A DNA stretch of 64,000 bases from GCA-2733415 sp964276095 (GCA_964276095.1 CAXYDR010000003.1:992001-1056000); one strand, 5' to 3'; shown: positions 1 to 9,434, counted from the first letter of the stretch. Notes: generated from the sequence alone by a model not told the origin. A program made the numbers and translations.

Positions 1-1
1 T

Positions 2-331
2 GTAAAGAAAAATGTTTTCTATACTTCTTCGAGAGGTGTTAGTGAAACTAATATTGTTATCAATAGCTCAATGGATGAGCTTATTAGAACAGTATTTAAA
101 GGAGAAGAAATTATTGAAGAAAAAACAGATTTGTCTTCAATTTCAATACGAATGCCCGAAGAAAACTCTTCGACACCTGGATTATATTATTTCATTTTCC
201 AACGATTAGCTTGGGAAGGAATAGTTATTTGGGAAGTGATTTCTACCAGTAATGAGTTTACAATATTGGTAAGTGAAAATCAAATTGACACTGCATTTAA
301 AGTAATAAAAGACTTAAAAAAAATAAGCTAA
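2..331 (+). CDS. C-terminal part of an ACT-like (aspartokinase-related) protein, 5' truncated by window edge
   Basis: An open frame runs from base 2 to the stop at 331; the N-terminus lies outside the window. The last 60 residues (PGLYYFIFQRLAWEGI, then a stretch ending in EFTILVSENQIDTAFKVIKDL) have the pattern of an ACT-type regulatory domain as found in aspartokinase-like proteins: a helix with a Leu-Ala-Trp-Glu core followed by the strand that precedes the final helix. No kinase motif is visible in the fragment. An internal ATG at 71 would skip part of the visible homology, so the frame is annotated from the edge. It converges with the threonine dehydrogenase gene across a shared hairpin. 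The family call is from pattern recognition only. Confidence 0.6.
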   Translation, partial: VKKNVFYTSSRGVSETNIVINSSMDELIRTVFKGEEIIEEKTDLSSISIRMPEENSSTPGLYYFIFQRLAWEGIVIWEVISTSNEFTILVSENQIDTAFKVIKDLKKIS

Positions 332-380
332 AGGAACCTAGTTAATGGTTAACATAGTAGCATAAACATACAAATGAATT

Positions 381-412
381 TAAAAGCTGAATCTAAATAG
401 ATTCAGCTTTTA
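381..412. terminator. Convergent hairpin terminator
   Basis: A 15-bp perfect inverted repeat (arm TAAAAGCTGAATCTA) with a 2-nt loop lies between the ACT-like gene and the threonine dehydrogenase gene. It overlaps the last codons of the latter. The A- and T-rich outer arms would suit termination in both directions. Confidence 0.7.
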
Positions 413-1343
413 AATTTTCTAACATCGTATTAGTCATACTTTTTAAATCATACTCATGCTTCCAGTTCCAATCCTCTTGAGCTGAAGTATCATCAATACT
501 TTTCGGCCAAGAATCAGCAATTGCTTGTCTAAAATCTGGTGAGTAAGTCATTTCAAACTCAGGAAAATTATTTTTAATTTCTTCTGATATCATTTTTGGA
601 GTAAAACTTATTCCCCCTAAATTATAAGAAGATCGTATTTTAATTGATTCTGAAGGAGCCTCCATTATATTCATAGTTGCTCTTACCGCATCATCCATAT
701 ACATCATTGGTAAAGCAGTATTCTCACTTAAAAAACAATCGTATTTATTATCTTGAATTGCTTTATGATAAATATCTACCGCATAATCGGTAGTTCCTCC
801 ACCAGGTAAAGTTTTCCAGCTAATTAAACCCGGATAACGAATACTTCTAACGTCTACTCCATATTTATTGTGGTAATATTCACACCAACGCTCCCCTGTT
901 TGTTTGGTAATTCCATAAACAGTAGTTGGTTCCATTATAGTATATTGAGGCGTATTTTCTCTTGGTGTTGTAAGTCCAAAAACCGCGATGCTTGATGGCC
1001 AAAATATTTTTTTAACCAATCCTTCTTTTGCTAGGTTTAATACATGAAAAAGAGAATTCATATTCAAATCCCAAGCTTTCATAGGGAATTTCTCACCTGT
1101 AGCAGAAAGCATTGCTGCTAATAAATATACATCAGTAATATTGTGTTTTTCTACACAATTTCTAACCACATCATAATCCATTGCGTTAACAATTTCAAAA
1201 GGTCCTGAAGTCATTAGTTCTTCTTTACCTTCCCTAATATCAGCAGCTACTACATTAGTGTTTCCGTGTATTTTACGCAATGACATTGTCAGTTCAGAAC
1301 CGATTTGTCCACAAGCGCCAATGATTAATATTTTTGGAGTCAT
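393..1343 (-). CDS. tdh: L-threonine 3-dehydrogenase, SDR type
   Basis: A 316-residue extended short-chain dehydrogenase. The NAD-binding glycines are in GACGQIG (residues 9-15), a serine motif SSIAVFG lies near 117-123, and the catalytic Tyr143-xxx-Lys147 is in VYGITK. The sequence and length match the epimerase-like L-threonine dehydrogenases of flavobacteria, which oxidise L-threonine to 2-amino-3-ketobutyrate with NAD+ in the cytoplasm, unlike the zinc-dependent MDR type of E. coli. The ATG at 1343 directly precedes the Rossmann strand. It is monocistronic, with its own promoter at 1381-1409. Confidence 0.9.
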   Translation of the reverse strand: MTPKILIIGACGQIGSELTMSLRKIHGNTNVVAADIREGKEELMTSGPFEIVNAMDYDVVRNCVEKHNITDVYLLAAMLSATGEKFPMKAWDLNMNSLFHVLNLAKEGLVKKIFWPSSIAVFGLTTPRENTPQYTIMEPTTVYGITKQTGERWCEYYHNKYGVDVRSIRYPGLISWKTLPGGGTTDYAVDIYHKAIQDNKYDCFLSENTALPMMYMDDAVRATMNIMEAPSESIKIRSSYNLGGISFTPKMISEEIKNNFPEFEMTYSPDFRQAIADSWPKSIDDTSAQEDWNWKHEYDLKSMTNTMLENLKAESI

Positions 1344-1380
1344 GCTATATTTAGGTTAAAGGTTAAGGGTTTTACTTTTG

Positions 1381-1409
1381 CAAATATAATCTTTTCTTAA
1401 ATTTTTCAA
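1381..1409 (-). promoter_or_regulatory. Promoter of threonine dehydrogenase gene
   Basis: Read on the minus strand, a -7 box TATATTTG (1388 to 1381) and a -33 TTG (1409 to 1407) are separated by 18 nt, matching the Bacteroidota sigma-A consensus. Transcription would begin roughly 30 nt upstream of the start codon. Confidence 0.6.
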
Positions 1410-1463
1410 TTATCAACAGAGAATGCTTTTTTAAAATTATATTTGTTTAAAATGAATACCAAA

Positions 1464-1946
1464 ATGAACAAATTAATAACGCTGATTTTATTGATAGCAT
1501 TATGTGCTTGTAAAAAAGACACTGGAAAATCAACATTAATCAATGAAACACCTAACGTTTCAGAAGCCGATAGTATTAAAAAGAAAAGTATAAATATTGT
1601 TTCAAGCATCAATTTTGTTGAAAATTGGGCTGAAATAGTTTCTTTTGAAGCTGAATTAAAAAGAGTTTTAGGTACAACTATTCAAACAGAAAAAGACATT
1701 GAGTTACTTAAAACATTGTTAGAAGATTTAAAAAAAACTTATCCTGAACGTTTTAAAACACCGGCTATTGAAGCTCGCATAAAAGTTTTAGAAACAGAAA
1801 CTTTTATGTTAGAACAATATCTAAAAGATGGATCTTTAGAAGATTTAGACCAAAAAACAACTAGGGTTCAAGATAGCTATAACGTCTTTGTTGGTCAAAT
1901 TGAAGCGTTAATTTTAAAAGAAAAAGATTATGAAAAATATCGTTAA
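1464..1946 (+). CDS. Small lipoprotein of unknown function
   Basis: The protein begins MNKLITLILLIALCAC, a lysine-containing n-region, hydrophobic stretch and lipobox (LCAC), so it should be exported and lipidated at Cys16 of this start. The mature part is about 145 residues, charged, rich in Lys/Glu and probably helical; I recognise no family. In-frame ATG 1452 and TTG 1443 lie upstream, but a TATATTTG box at 1438-1445 would place the transcript start near 1452, which favours 1464. Its 3' end overlaps the next gene by 17 nt, so the two are probably co-translated. Confidence 0.75.
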   Translation: MNKLITLILLIALCACKKDTGKSTLINETPNVSEADSIKKKSINIVSSINFVENWAEIVSFEAELKRVLGTTIQTEKDIELLKTLLEDLKKTYPERFKTPAIEARIKVLETETFMLEQYLKDGSLEDLDQKTTRVQDSYNVFVGQIEALILKEKDYEKYR

Positions 1947-2445
1947 TAATTTACTACTTATTTGCTTTCTATCAATCTGTAACTATACTAGCGCGCAAAT
2001 AAATTCTGAAAAAACGTCCATAAATTCTACTCTTGATAATTGGCATAAGGCAGCTTCAGATGCAAATTTTGAAAACTATTTTAAGCTCATGACTAACGAT
2101 GGTGTGTTTATAGGTACAGACGCAACTGAAAACTGGCAAAACAAAGCATTCAAAAAATTTTCAAAGCCTTATTTCGATAAAGGAAAAGCATGGAGCTTTA
2201 CGGCTATTGAGAGAAATATCTACACTAATAAAACTAATGATTTTGCATGGTTTGATGAATTACTAGATACTCAAATGAAAATTTGTAGAGGTTCAGGAGT
2301 TCTTGAAAAAGTAAATGGAACATGGAAAATAAAACACTATGTACTCTCAATTGCTATCCCTAACGAAAATGTAGATGATGTAATTAAACTAAAAGAATCT
2401 TTTGACAATCAACTAATTACAAGCTTAAAAAAAGGAGACAGATAA
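1930..2445 (+). CDS. Secreted SnoaL-like/NTF2-fold protein (DUF4440 type)
   Basis: 171 residues with an N-terminal signal peptide ending near NYTSAQ. The body (residues 30-140) has the SnoaL/NTF2-fold pattern: a helix around LDNWHKAASDANFENYF, then LMTNDGVFIGTDATENW, a strand pair around the WFDE segment, and GVLEKVNGTWKIKHYVLS, a typical closing strand of this fold. Members are small-ligand-binding or enzyme-like cone folds, and the substrate cannot be predicted. It overlaps the upstream lipoprotein gene, suggesting a two-gene operon in the cell envelope. Confidence 0.75.
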   Translation: MKNIVNNLLLICFLSICNYTSAQINSEKTSINSTLDNWHKAASDANFENYFKLMTNDGVFIGTDATENWQNKAFKKFSKPYFDKGKAWSFTAIERNIYTNKTNDFAWFDELLDTQMKICRGSGVLEKVNGTWKIKHYVLSIAIPNENVDDVIKLKESFDNQLITSLKKGDR

Positions 2446-2446
2446 T

Positions 2447-2477
2447 TTGTAATGCAATTCATTTTTAGTTATTTTTG
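2447..2477 (+). promoter_or_regulatory. Promoter of the secreted propeller gene
   Basis: A TTG at 2447-2449 and a -7 box TATTTTTG at 2470-2477 are separated by 20 nt. The expected transcription start (about 2484) leaves a leader of about 20 nt before the ATG at 2505. This also argues against the in-frame TTG at 2475 as start. Confidence 0.55.
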
Positions 2478-2504
2478 GATTTCAACCCTCTATTTACCCT
2501 AAAT

Positions 2505-5500
2505 ATGAATAAGTTATTACCTACAATTATTGCTGTTTTAGCAATAAATTTTAGTTTCTCACAATTTAACGCAGATTCGCCTTGGATTAAGCAATTAAAG
2601 CAAGAAACTTCTACTTCTGAACTACTACAGAGAAACACCAACCAACCTTTTACTTTTCCTGAAATCCAACAGGCTTTTAATCAATATTGGGAAACACGAG
2701 ATCCTTCTAAAAAAGGTAGTGGATACAAACCATTTAAACGTTGGGAATTTATGGTGGAAAATGAAATAGACAATAATGGCTATTTACCTTCTGCAAAAAC
2801 TCTTTTAGATGCGTGGAATACAAAAACCCAAATGCATGTAGCTTCAAAAGCTGCAATGGCAGATCTGAGTAACTGGACTGCAATAGGTCCGTTTACTACA
2901 ACTGGTACCGGTTCCTGGTCTACTGGTCAAGCAAGAATAAATGTTGTTATGATTGATCCAAACAATGCAGCTAACGGAACTAATAATTGGTATGCAGGAG
3001 CACCAGCAGGAGGAATATGGAAATCTACAGATGCAGGAATTAATTGGAGTCCAATGTCTGACGACTTACCTCAAATTGGAGTTTCTGGAATTGCTATTGA
3101 TCATAATGATTCTAACACTATTTACATTGCAACTGGTGATGATGATGCAGGAGACACTACAAGTGTAGGGGTGTGGAAATCTACAAACGGAGGATTAAAC
3201 TGGAATGAAACTGGTCTTGGTCCAAACGGAATTAATGGAACGCCATCATCAATGAATGACATTTATACTCACCCGACAATATCAGGAACACTATGGGTTG
3301 CTACAAATGATGGAATTCATAAGTCAATAAACGGAGGTATCACTTGGATAAAAACTCAAACAGGTAATTTTAAAGATCTAAAGTTAAATCCAGGAAATCC
3401 AAATATTATATATGCTGTTACTTCAAACAGTTTTTATAGATCTACAAATGGAGGTGATTCATTTAACATTGTAACAACAGGTTTACCTAACACTTCTGGA
3501 AGGCTAGTTATTGATGTTACTCCTGCAAATTCAAACTATGTTTATGTATTTAGAGAATCAGGAGGAGCATCAAGCATTTACCGATCTACAAATAGTGGAC
3601 TTTCTTTTTCTACTAGAACAACTACAATAACTCAAGGGACAACTACATTTAGTGCCGGACAAGCGTGGTATGATTTAGCTATGGGAGTTTCAAGTACAAA
3701 TGCAGAAGAAATTTACGTAGGTTGTTTAAATGTTTGGAAGTCTACAAACGGAGGAACATCATTTACAAGAATAAATAATTGGAGCTCACCAAACTCAGCA
3801 TCATACACGCATGCAGACATACACTTTTTAAGAGATTATAACGGTATAATGTATTGCGGTAGTGACGGAGGAATATATTCTTCAAGTAACGGAGGTGTTA
3901 ATTTCACTAATCATACTTCGGGAATACAAGCAAGTCAATTTTACCGAGTAGCAGTTGCAAAAACAAATGCTGATAAAATGGTAGGTGGATTACAAGACAA
4001 TGGTGGTCATGCATTTAATAATGGAAATGGAAATTGGCAGAATTTTTATGGAGCTGATGGTATGGATACTGCAGTAGACCCTACAGATGAAAATAAATTT
4101 TATGGCTTTATTCAAAGTGGTGGTGGCCCTTATATTTCAACTAACACAGGCGCTAGCTTAAGTACATCTATATCAAAACCTGAAGGTGGTAACTGGGTAA
4201 CACCTATGGCTATTAGCTCTACCGGAACATTATATGGAGGGTATTCGAAGTTATTCAGATTAGATGGAACTTCATGGACACAATTAGCAAATTTAGGAGG
4301 ACTATGTGATTATTTAGAAATAGCTCCTTCAGACAATACAATTATTTATGCAGTCGTGAATAATGTGTTAAAAAGAAGTAATGATTCAGGTGTTACTTTT
4401 ACTAATGTAGGGAGTGCAAGACCTTCAAACATTAAAGGAATTGGGATACACCAAACAAATCCAAACATTGTTTGGCTAACTACCTCTGGAGGCTCACGAA
4501 AAGTATATAAAACCTTAAATGCAGATCAAGCTGGTGCTGCAATTTATTCTGATATTACAGGAAATCTTGCTAGTGTTGGTCAATATTTCAATGATATTGT
4601 TCATCAAGGAAACCATAGTGACAACCCACTATATATAGCAACTAGTTTAGGTGTATATCGTTTGGATGACACGTCTACAACCTGGGAAACATTTGTAGTA
4701 AATTTACCAAATACAATTGTTAATGATTTAGAAATTAATTTAATTGACGAATCAATTACTGCTGCAACATACGGAAGAGGAGTTTGGAGATCATCCATTC
4801 CTATGCAGAAAGCACCAAATGATATTCAGCTGCTTTCTATTAATAATCCTATTGGATCACTAATCTATTGTGGGGATGCAACCACTGATGTTACAGTAAA
4901 AAACAATGGTTTAAATACTATTACTCAAGTAAATGTTGATTATACAATTGATGGGAACTTAACATCATTTACATGGAATGGAAGTATCACTCCTAATAAT
5001 CAAACTAATATTCCAATCCCTGTAACCGGATTAACAACAGGTAATCATACAATTATAATAAATACATCAACTGTAGGAGAAACCTATATTACAGATAATC
5101 AATTAGCAAGAAATTTTTTAACTAATGAAACTGGTGTTGTAAATAGTACAAATACTTTTGAAAATTCATCTGACACTCTTTTGTCTGATAATGATGTCTG
5201 GGAAAGGGGAATTCCAACAGATGCATTATTGAACTCGGCATCTTCAGGAACACAGGTATACGGAACAAATTTAAATGGAAACCATCCTGACGGAACGAAA
5301 GCACACTTAATTTCAAGATGTTATGATTTAACACAATTAACTAACCCAATCTTGCGTTTTGATATGGCCTTTGATTTAGAAGAAAACTGGGACATCTCTT
5401 ATGTTGAATATTCAACAAACCAAGGTGTAAACTGGGCAGTATTGGGTACAATCAATAGTTTGCCATTATGGTACAATAGCGATAGAACTAGCGCTAGTTC

Positions 5501-6008
5501 AGGTGGTTTTGACTGTCAAAATTGCCCCGGTGCACAATGGACAGGTGAAGGTGAAAACGCTCATGCTTCAAGTGGTACTAATGCCACAATGAGAGAATAT
5601 GCGTATGATTTTGCTTTAAATGCAGCAAATGGCGAAACTAATTTAACTGGAGTCACAAATATCATGTTCAGAATTGTATTACACTCTGACAGCGGAGTAA
5701 ATGAAGAAGGTGTAATTATTGACGATTTCGTTATTGATGGAACTTTAGGTATAGACGATATTCAAAACAATGATTTTGTAATATACCCAAATCCATCAAA
5801 AGGCTTATTTAATATTGTCTTTAAAAACGAAAGCTCTAGTATTAAATTTAGCGTTTATGATGTTACTGGTAAACTTGTTTATTCAAAGAATGCTGAAAAA
5901 TTCTCTAACAAACACGCACTAGACTTAAACAACCTTTCAACAGGAGTTTATTTTTTAGAAATAGAAAACAATACTAAAACCACTACCAAAAAATTAGTGA
6001 TAAACTAA
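2505..6008 (+). CDS. Secreted BNR/sortilin-like beta-propeller protein with T9SS type A sorting domain
   Basis: The protein starts MNKLLPTIIAVLAINFSFSQ, a Sec signal peptide. Residues about 120-800 hold many propeller blades with the Asp-box/BNR signature (repeated W/Y-K/R-STNGG/D-G-x-x-W/F, such as GIWKSTDAGINWSP, GVWKSTNGGLNW, SFYRSTNGGDSF, NVWKSTNGGTSF), as in VPS10/sortilin and sialidase-like folds. A CARDB-like or jelly-roll region follows. The last 75 residues (VIYPNPSKG, then a VYDVTGKLVYS-type strand, then LSTGVYFLEIENNTKTTTKKLVIN) are a type A sorting domain for T9SS export to the cell surface. No sialidase active-site arginine triad is evident, so binding or another hydrolase role is possible. 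Confidence 0.85.
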   Translation: MNKLLPTIIAVLAINFSFSQFNADSPWIKQLKQETSTSELLQRNTNQPFTFPEIQQAFNQYWETRDPSKKGSGYKPFKRWEFMVENEIDNNGYLPSAKTLLDAWNTKTQMHVASKAAMADLSNWTAIGPFTTTGTGSWSTGQARINVVMIDPNNAANGTNNWYAGAPAGGIWKSTDAGINWSPMSDDLPQIGVSGIAIDHNDSNTIYIATGDDDAGDTTSVGVWKSTNGGLNWNETGLGPNGINGTPSSMNDIYTHPTISGTLWVATNDGIHKSINGGITWIKTQTGNFKDLKLNPGNPNIIYAVTSNSFYRSTNGGDSFNIVTTGLPNTSGRLVIDVTPANSNYVYVFRESGGASSIYRSTNSGLSFSTRTTTITQGTTTFSAGQAWYDLAMGVSSTNAEEIYVGCLNVWKSTNGGTSFTRINNWSSPNSASYTHADIHFLRDYNGIMYCGSDGGIYSSSNGGVNFTNHTSGIQASQFYRVAVAKTNADKMVGGLQDNGGHAFNNGNGNWQNFYGADGMDTAVDPTDENKFYGFIQSGGGPYISTNTGASLSTSISKPEGGNWVTPMAISSTGTLYGGYSKLFRLDGTSWTQLANLGGLCDYLEIAPSDNTIIYAVVNNVLKRSNDSGVTFTNVGSARPSNIKGIGIHQTNPNIVWLTTSGGSRKVYKTLNADQAGAAIYSDITGNLASVGQYFNDIVHQGNHSDNPLYIATSLGVYRLDDTSTTWETFVVNLPNTIVNDLEINLIDESITAATYGRGVWRSSIPMQKAPNDIQLLSINNPIGSLIYCGDATTDVTVKNNGLNTITQVNVDYTIDGNLTSFTWNGSITPNNQTNIPIPVTGLTTGNHTIIINTSTVGETYITDNQLARNFLTNETGVVNSTNTFENSSDTLLSDNDVWERGIPTDALLNSASSGTQVYGTNLNGNHPDGTKAHLISRCYDLTQLTNPILRFDMAFDLEENWDISYVEYSTNQGVNWAVLGTINSLPLWYNSDRTSASSGGFDCQNCPGAQWTGEGENAHASSGTNATMREYAYDFALNAANGETNLTGVTNIMFRIVLHSDSGVNEEGVIIDDFVIDGTLGIDDIQNNDFVIYPNPSKGLFNIVFKNESSSIKFSVYDVTGKLVYSKNAEKFSNKHALDLNNLSTGVYFLEIENNTKTTTKKLVIN

Positions 6009-6030
6009 TACTTCTTAATAGTAAAAATTT

Positions 6031-6060
6031 AAAGAGCAAGGTGTTTTCCTTGCTCTTTTT
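6031..6060 (+). terminator. Rho-independent terminator
   Basis: A stem AAAGAGCAAGG / CCTTGCTCTTT with a short TGTTTT-type loop is followed by a T run, 23 nt after the propeller gene. Confidence 0.8.
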
Positions 6061-6074
6061 CATTTAACACTAAA

Positions 6075-6104
6075 TTGGTATCGATATAAAAATAGCTATA
6101 TTTA
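6075..6104 (+). promoter_or_regulatory. Promoter of cyclase-DUF4230-MmcQ operon
   Basis: A TTG (6075-6077) and TATATTTA (6097-6104), one base from consensus, are separated by 19 nt, just upstream of the ATG at 6110. The leader would be very short or absent. Confidence 0.45.
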
Positions 6105-6109
6105 CAACT

Positions 6110-6859
6110 ATGATTTCATTAGCTACATTTCAACTTAACGATATTGAATATAACATTGACTTATCAAAACCACTTGATATTTCAATTCCTTTAAAATCAG
6201 GATCAGAAAACCCGAACGCTTGGTATACTGACCCTCCAAAAATCACCCCTGTGATTATGGGAGACTGGATTGGTAATGTAAAAAATGGAGCATCAACAAA
6301 TTTTAATAATATCGCTTTCAACCCACACGCACATGGAACACATACGGAATGTGTTGGGCATATTACTAAAGAGTTTTACAGTATTAACGATTGCTTAAAA
6401 ACCTTCTTTTTTACTGCTGAAGTAATAAGTATTCGTCCAGAAAAACATAATGAAGACTTCGTTATTACAAAACAGCAATTGAAAGAAAAAGTACTTCGCA
6501 AACCAGAAGCTATAATACTGCGAACTATCCCTAATACTTCAGATAAATTAACAAAACATTATTCCCACACTAATCCACCTTATCTAGAAGAGGAAGCAAC
6601 AATTTATTTAAGAGATTTAGGAATTAAACATTTACTTATTGACCAACCAAGTGTTGACAAAGAAGAAGATGGAGGTGCGTTAGTATCTCATAATGCTTTT
6701 TGGAACACAAGTAATAAGATACGGTTTGACGCCACTATTACTGAGTTTATTTACGTCCCTAACCATATTGAAGATGGCTTGTATGTTTTAAATTTACAAA
6801 TAGCTTCATTCCATAATGATGCATCACCAAGTAAACCAATATTATATAAAATAAACTAA
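6110..6859 (+). CDS. Cyclase-family metal-dependent hydrolase (kynurenine formamidase-like)
   Basis: 249 residues. The core motif HAHGTHTECVGH (about residues 72-83) is the metal-binding HxGTHxDxPxH signature of the putative cyclase/KynB family, with Glu-Cys where Asp-x-Pro is usual. ISIPLKSG near residue 25 and the C-terminal strand pair also fit. Family members hydrolyse formamides or related amide bonds with a divalent metal in the cytoplasm. Typical KynB is shorter (about 210 residues) and this copy has no kyn genes around it, so the substrate is open. The gene is followed after 1 nt by the DUF4230 gene, forming an operon with that and MmcQ. Confidence 0.8.
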   Translation: MISLATFQLNDIEYNIDLSKPLDISIPLKSGSENPNAWYTDPPKITPVIMGDWIGNVKNGASTNFNNIAFNPHAHGTHTECVGHITKEFYSINDCLKTFFFTAEVISIRPEKHNEDFVITKQQLKEKVLRKPEAIILRTIPNTSDKLTKHYSHTNPPYLEEEATIYLRDLGIKHLLIDQPSVDKEEDGGALVSHNAFWNTSNKIRFDATITEFIYVPNHIEDGLYVLNLQIASFHNDASPSKPILYKIN

Positions 6860-6860
6860 T

Positions 6861-7475
6861 ATGGATATTATATTCGGAATTATATTTGGAGCTTTTCTAT
6901 CCTATTTTGTATTGGAATTTTTAAGAAACAAAAATAAGAAGTCGATAACAGAGCGACAATCTGTAGTTTTATTAGAGAAAATAAAAAACGTTTGTAAATT
7001 AGTTACTGTTGAAGGAGATTTTTCTGAAGTATATCATTACGAAAATACCAAAGAACGCTTTATGACTTTAATTACTAGTAAGAAAAAAGCAATATTACTA
7101 GTAAATGCTAAAGCGCAAATAGGATATAATTTATCAAAAATAAAACTGCAATCTAATCCTGAATCCAAAACAATATTCATTACTGATTTCCCTCAGGCAG
7201 AAATTCTTACAATTGAAACAGATTTAAAGTATTATGACAAAACCGAGGGCTTATTTAACAAGTTTGAAGCAGAAGATTTAACAGCTTTAAACAAAGAAGC
7301 AAAGCAATTTATTGTAGATAAAATACCTGAAAGTGGCCTAATAGAAACAGCAAATAAAGAACTCTTAGAAGCTATTGGAATTATTACTAATATAGTAGAA
7401 ACAATTGGGTGGAAAGTAGATCATTCAACCTTAAATATTGATAATCAGAAACAAATTGAGTTAAAGAATAAATGA
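6861..7475 (+). CDS. DUF4230 membrane-anchored protein
   Basis: 204 residues with an N-terminal transmembrane anchor (residues about 3-21, IIFGIIFGAFLSYFVLEFL). The body matches the DUF4230 pattern: VCKLVTVEGDFSEVYHYE, then KKKAILLVNAKAQIGYNLSKI and a C-terminal segment with IGWKVDH. The function of the family is unknown; the bulk of the protein probably faces outward from the membrane. It overlaps the following gene by 4 nt. Confidence 0.8.
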   Translation: MDIIFGIIFGAFLSYFVLEFLRNKNKKSITERQSVVLLEKIKNVCKLVTVEGDFSEVYHYENTKERFMTLITSKKKAILLVNAKAQIGYNLSKIKLQSNPESKTIFITDFPQAEILTIETDLKYYDKTEGLFNKFEAEDLTALNKEAKQFIVDKIPESGLIETANKELLEAIGIITNIVETIGWKVDHSTLNIDNQKQIELKNK

Positions 7476-7834
7476 ATATTGAACAATATAGAGATTTCTG
7501 TTTAGCTAAAAAGGGAGTAACTGAATCCTTCCCTTTTGATAAGAATACCTTAGTATTTAAGGTATCTGGAAAAATGTTTGCTTTAACATCATTGAAAGAC
7601 TGGGAAGAAGGCATACAATTTATAAACCTTAAATGCGATCCTGAGTATGCAATTGAATTAAGAGCAACCTATGAAAGCATTGATCCAGGATATCATATGA
7701 GTAAAAAACATTGGAATTCCGTAAGAATATATAAAGGAGAACTACCCTTACAACTCATTACTCAGCTAATTAATCATTCCTATGATTTAGTAGTAAACAG
7801 TCTTACAAAAAAACAAAAAGAAGCCTTATTGTAA
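7472..7834 (+). CDS. MmcQ/YjbR family protein
   Basis: 120 residues. The pattern MNIEQYRDFCLAKKGVTESF, the segment DKNTLVFKVSGKMFAL, then LKCDP, PGYHMSKKHWNSVRI and a C-terminal helix SYDLVVNSL is diagnostic of the MmcQ/YjbR family, a CyaY-like fold often annotated as DNA-binding on weak grounds. The full length matches the family. The ATG overlaps the stop of the DUF4230 gene, so it is the last gene of a three-gene operon and is followed by a hairpin. Confidence 0.85.
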   Translation: MNIEQYRDFCLAKKGVTESFPFDKNTLVFKVSGKMFALTSLKDWEEGIQFINLKCDPEYAIELRATYESIDPGYHMSKKHWNSVRIYKGELPLQLITQLINHSYDLVVNSLTKKQKEALL

Positions 7835-7865
7835 TTGCAATTATTCAACGATAATTGCAATTACA
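7830..7865 (+). terminator. Hairpin after MmcQ gene
   Basis: A perfect 15-bp inverted repeat (arm TGTAATTGCAATTAT, loop TCAACG) starts at the stop codon. It has no T run, so it may be a weak terminator or an mRNA 3'-end protector. Confidence 0.5.
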
Positions 7866-7986
7866 CATTTAAAACCTCACATTTTACTCACCAATCCTCC
7901 ATAATAGTCAACAAAAATCCGTTTATCTGTAATTAATTTGTTATTTTTAGAATCCCAATAAATATATATATATAACCTACTTAATT

Positions 7987-9363
7987 ATGAGAATAAAATA
8001 CCCGTTTTTATTTTTTCTACTGTTTTTTGTATTAAAAACAAATGCCCAAAACATTCAGGATATTGTAAATCAAACAAGTTTAGCCAATATTACCCAATCG
8101 GTAAATGAATTGTCTGGTGAAATACCAACTACCGTTGGAGGTAATCCAATTACAATTGCTCATCGAGTAAGTAGTGCTGGAAATAACGATGCAGCTGACT
8201 ATATAAAAGAACGCTTAGAAGCCTTTGGTTTACCAGTAGTTCAACAAGATTATTCAGCAGGAGGTAGAAATATCATTGCAACACAAACTGGAGTTACAAA
8301 CCCAAATAACATATATATTATCAGCGCACATTATGATGCTGTTAATCTATATGGCGCTGACGATAATGCTAGTGGAACAGCAGCTATTATAGAATTGGCT
8401 AGAATATTATCAGCATATTGTACCGATAATACAATAGTTTATGCTTTATGGGATGAAGAAGAAACTGGTTTAAACGGTAGTGCTTATTATGCACAGCAAG
8501 CCCAAGCTAATGGAGATAATATCCTAGGTAATTTTAATATTGACATGATGGGATATGATGCTGACAACGATAAAAATTTTGATATTGATGTTAGAAATAT
8601 TGCAGGCTCAATTGCAATGAAAGACGATATTATAAGTGTTTTAAACAACCCTGCTTATGGTTTGGATTTGGTTGTAAATGTGGTTGACCCAGGAACGGGA
8701 TCAAGTGATCATGGATCTTTTTGGAATAATGGATATTCAGCCGTTTTATTTGGAGAATGTTGGTCTAAGAACGATAAAACATCAGGTTACCATAGTAGTA
8801 ATGATCGAATAGGGTTATTTAATATGCCTTATTATCATCAAATGAGTAAACTTGTAGTTGCCTACATAACAACAGTTGCTAGCCCAATTTTTATTGATAA
8901 AACTGTAACTCAAAATACAGCATCATTAACCTCAAATGAAACTGGAGCCACATACCAATGGGTAGATTGCAACAATAGTAACGCTCCTATTTCCGGACAA
9001 ACTAATCAACAATTCACACCAACTATATCTGGTAATTATGCTGTTCAAATAACAAATAACAACTGTACTAAACTTAGTACATGTACAGCGTTTAATGTAT
9101 TAGGAATTGGTGATTACGAATTACAACACATTGCATTATTTCCAAATCCTATAAAAAACAACCTAACTATTACTGGAATTCAAAATAATTCATCGGTACT
9201 AAACGCAACATTAATATCTATTACTGGTAAAACTATTTTCAAAAAGCAGCTTACTAACAGTGATTCAAAAATGAATATGCAATCATTATCTACTGGTATT
9301 TACTTTTTAGATATCTCGACAACTGATGGTACTAAAAAAGTGTTTAAGGTTATTAAGCAATAG
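7987..9363 (+). CDS. Secreted M28-family zinc aminopeptidase with T9SS type A sorting domain
   Basis: 458 residues. A signal peptide ends near LKTNAQ. The M28 catalytic domain (about 30-295) shows the zinc ligands in order: ISAHYDAV, GADDNASGTAA, the catalytic Glu pair in WDEEETGLNGS, NIDMMGYD, and the final His in GSSDHGSFW. A short Ig-like segment with Cys pairs (about 305-370) links to a C-terminal sorting domain (FPNPIKNNLTITGI, then LSTGIYFLDI, ending KKVFKVIKQ). It is therefore a peptidase exported across the outer membrane by T9SS, likely for nutrient peptide digestion. It is monocistronic with a strong terminator. Confidence 0.9.
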   Translation: MRIKYPFLFFLLFFVLKTNAQNIQDIVNQTSLANITQSVNELSGEIPTTVGGNPITIAHRVSSAGNNDAADYIKERLEAFGLPVVQQDYSAGGRNIIATQTGVTNPNNIYIISAHYDAVNLYGADDNASGTAAIIELARILSAYCTDNTIVYALWDEEETGLNGSAYYAQQAQANGDNILGNFNIDMMGYDADNDKNFDIDVRNIAGSIAMKDDIISVLNNPAYGLDLVVNVVDPGTGSSDHGSFWNNGYSAVLFGECWSKNDKTSGYHSSNDRIGLFNMPYYHQMSKLVVAYITTVASPIFIDKTVTQNTASLTSNETGATYQWVDCNNSNAPISGQTNQQFTPTISGNYAVQITNNNCTKLSTCTAFNVLGIGDYELQHIALFPNPIKNNLTITGIQNNSSVLNATLISITGKTIFKKQLTNSDSKMNMQSLSTGIYFLDISTTDGTKKVFKVIKQ

Positions 9364-9390
9364 TAAACACAATACATAAACACCTTCAAA

Positions 9391-9434
9391 AACACAATAG
9401 GTCATTGAATAATTTCAATGACCTATTGTGTTTT
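9391..9434 (+). terminator. Rho-independent terminator
   Basis: A long stem of about 19 bp (AACACAATAGGTCATTGAA and its complement) with a 4-nt loop is followed by TTTT, 30 nt downstream of the M28 gene. Confidence 0.75.

Noticed and set aside
2953..3168. 71-residue ORF in another frame of the propeller gene, and similar small ORFs within leuS, primase and metalloprotease genes
   Set aside because: They overlap well-supported genes in other frames and have no family signal.
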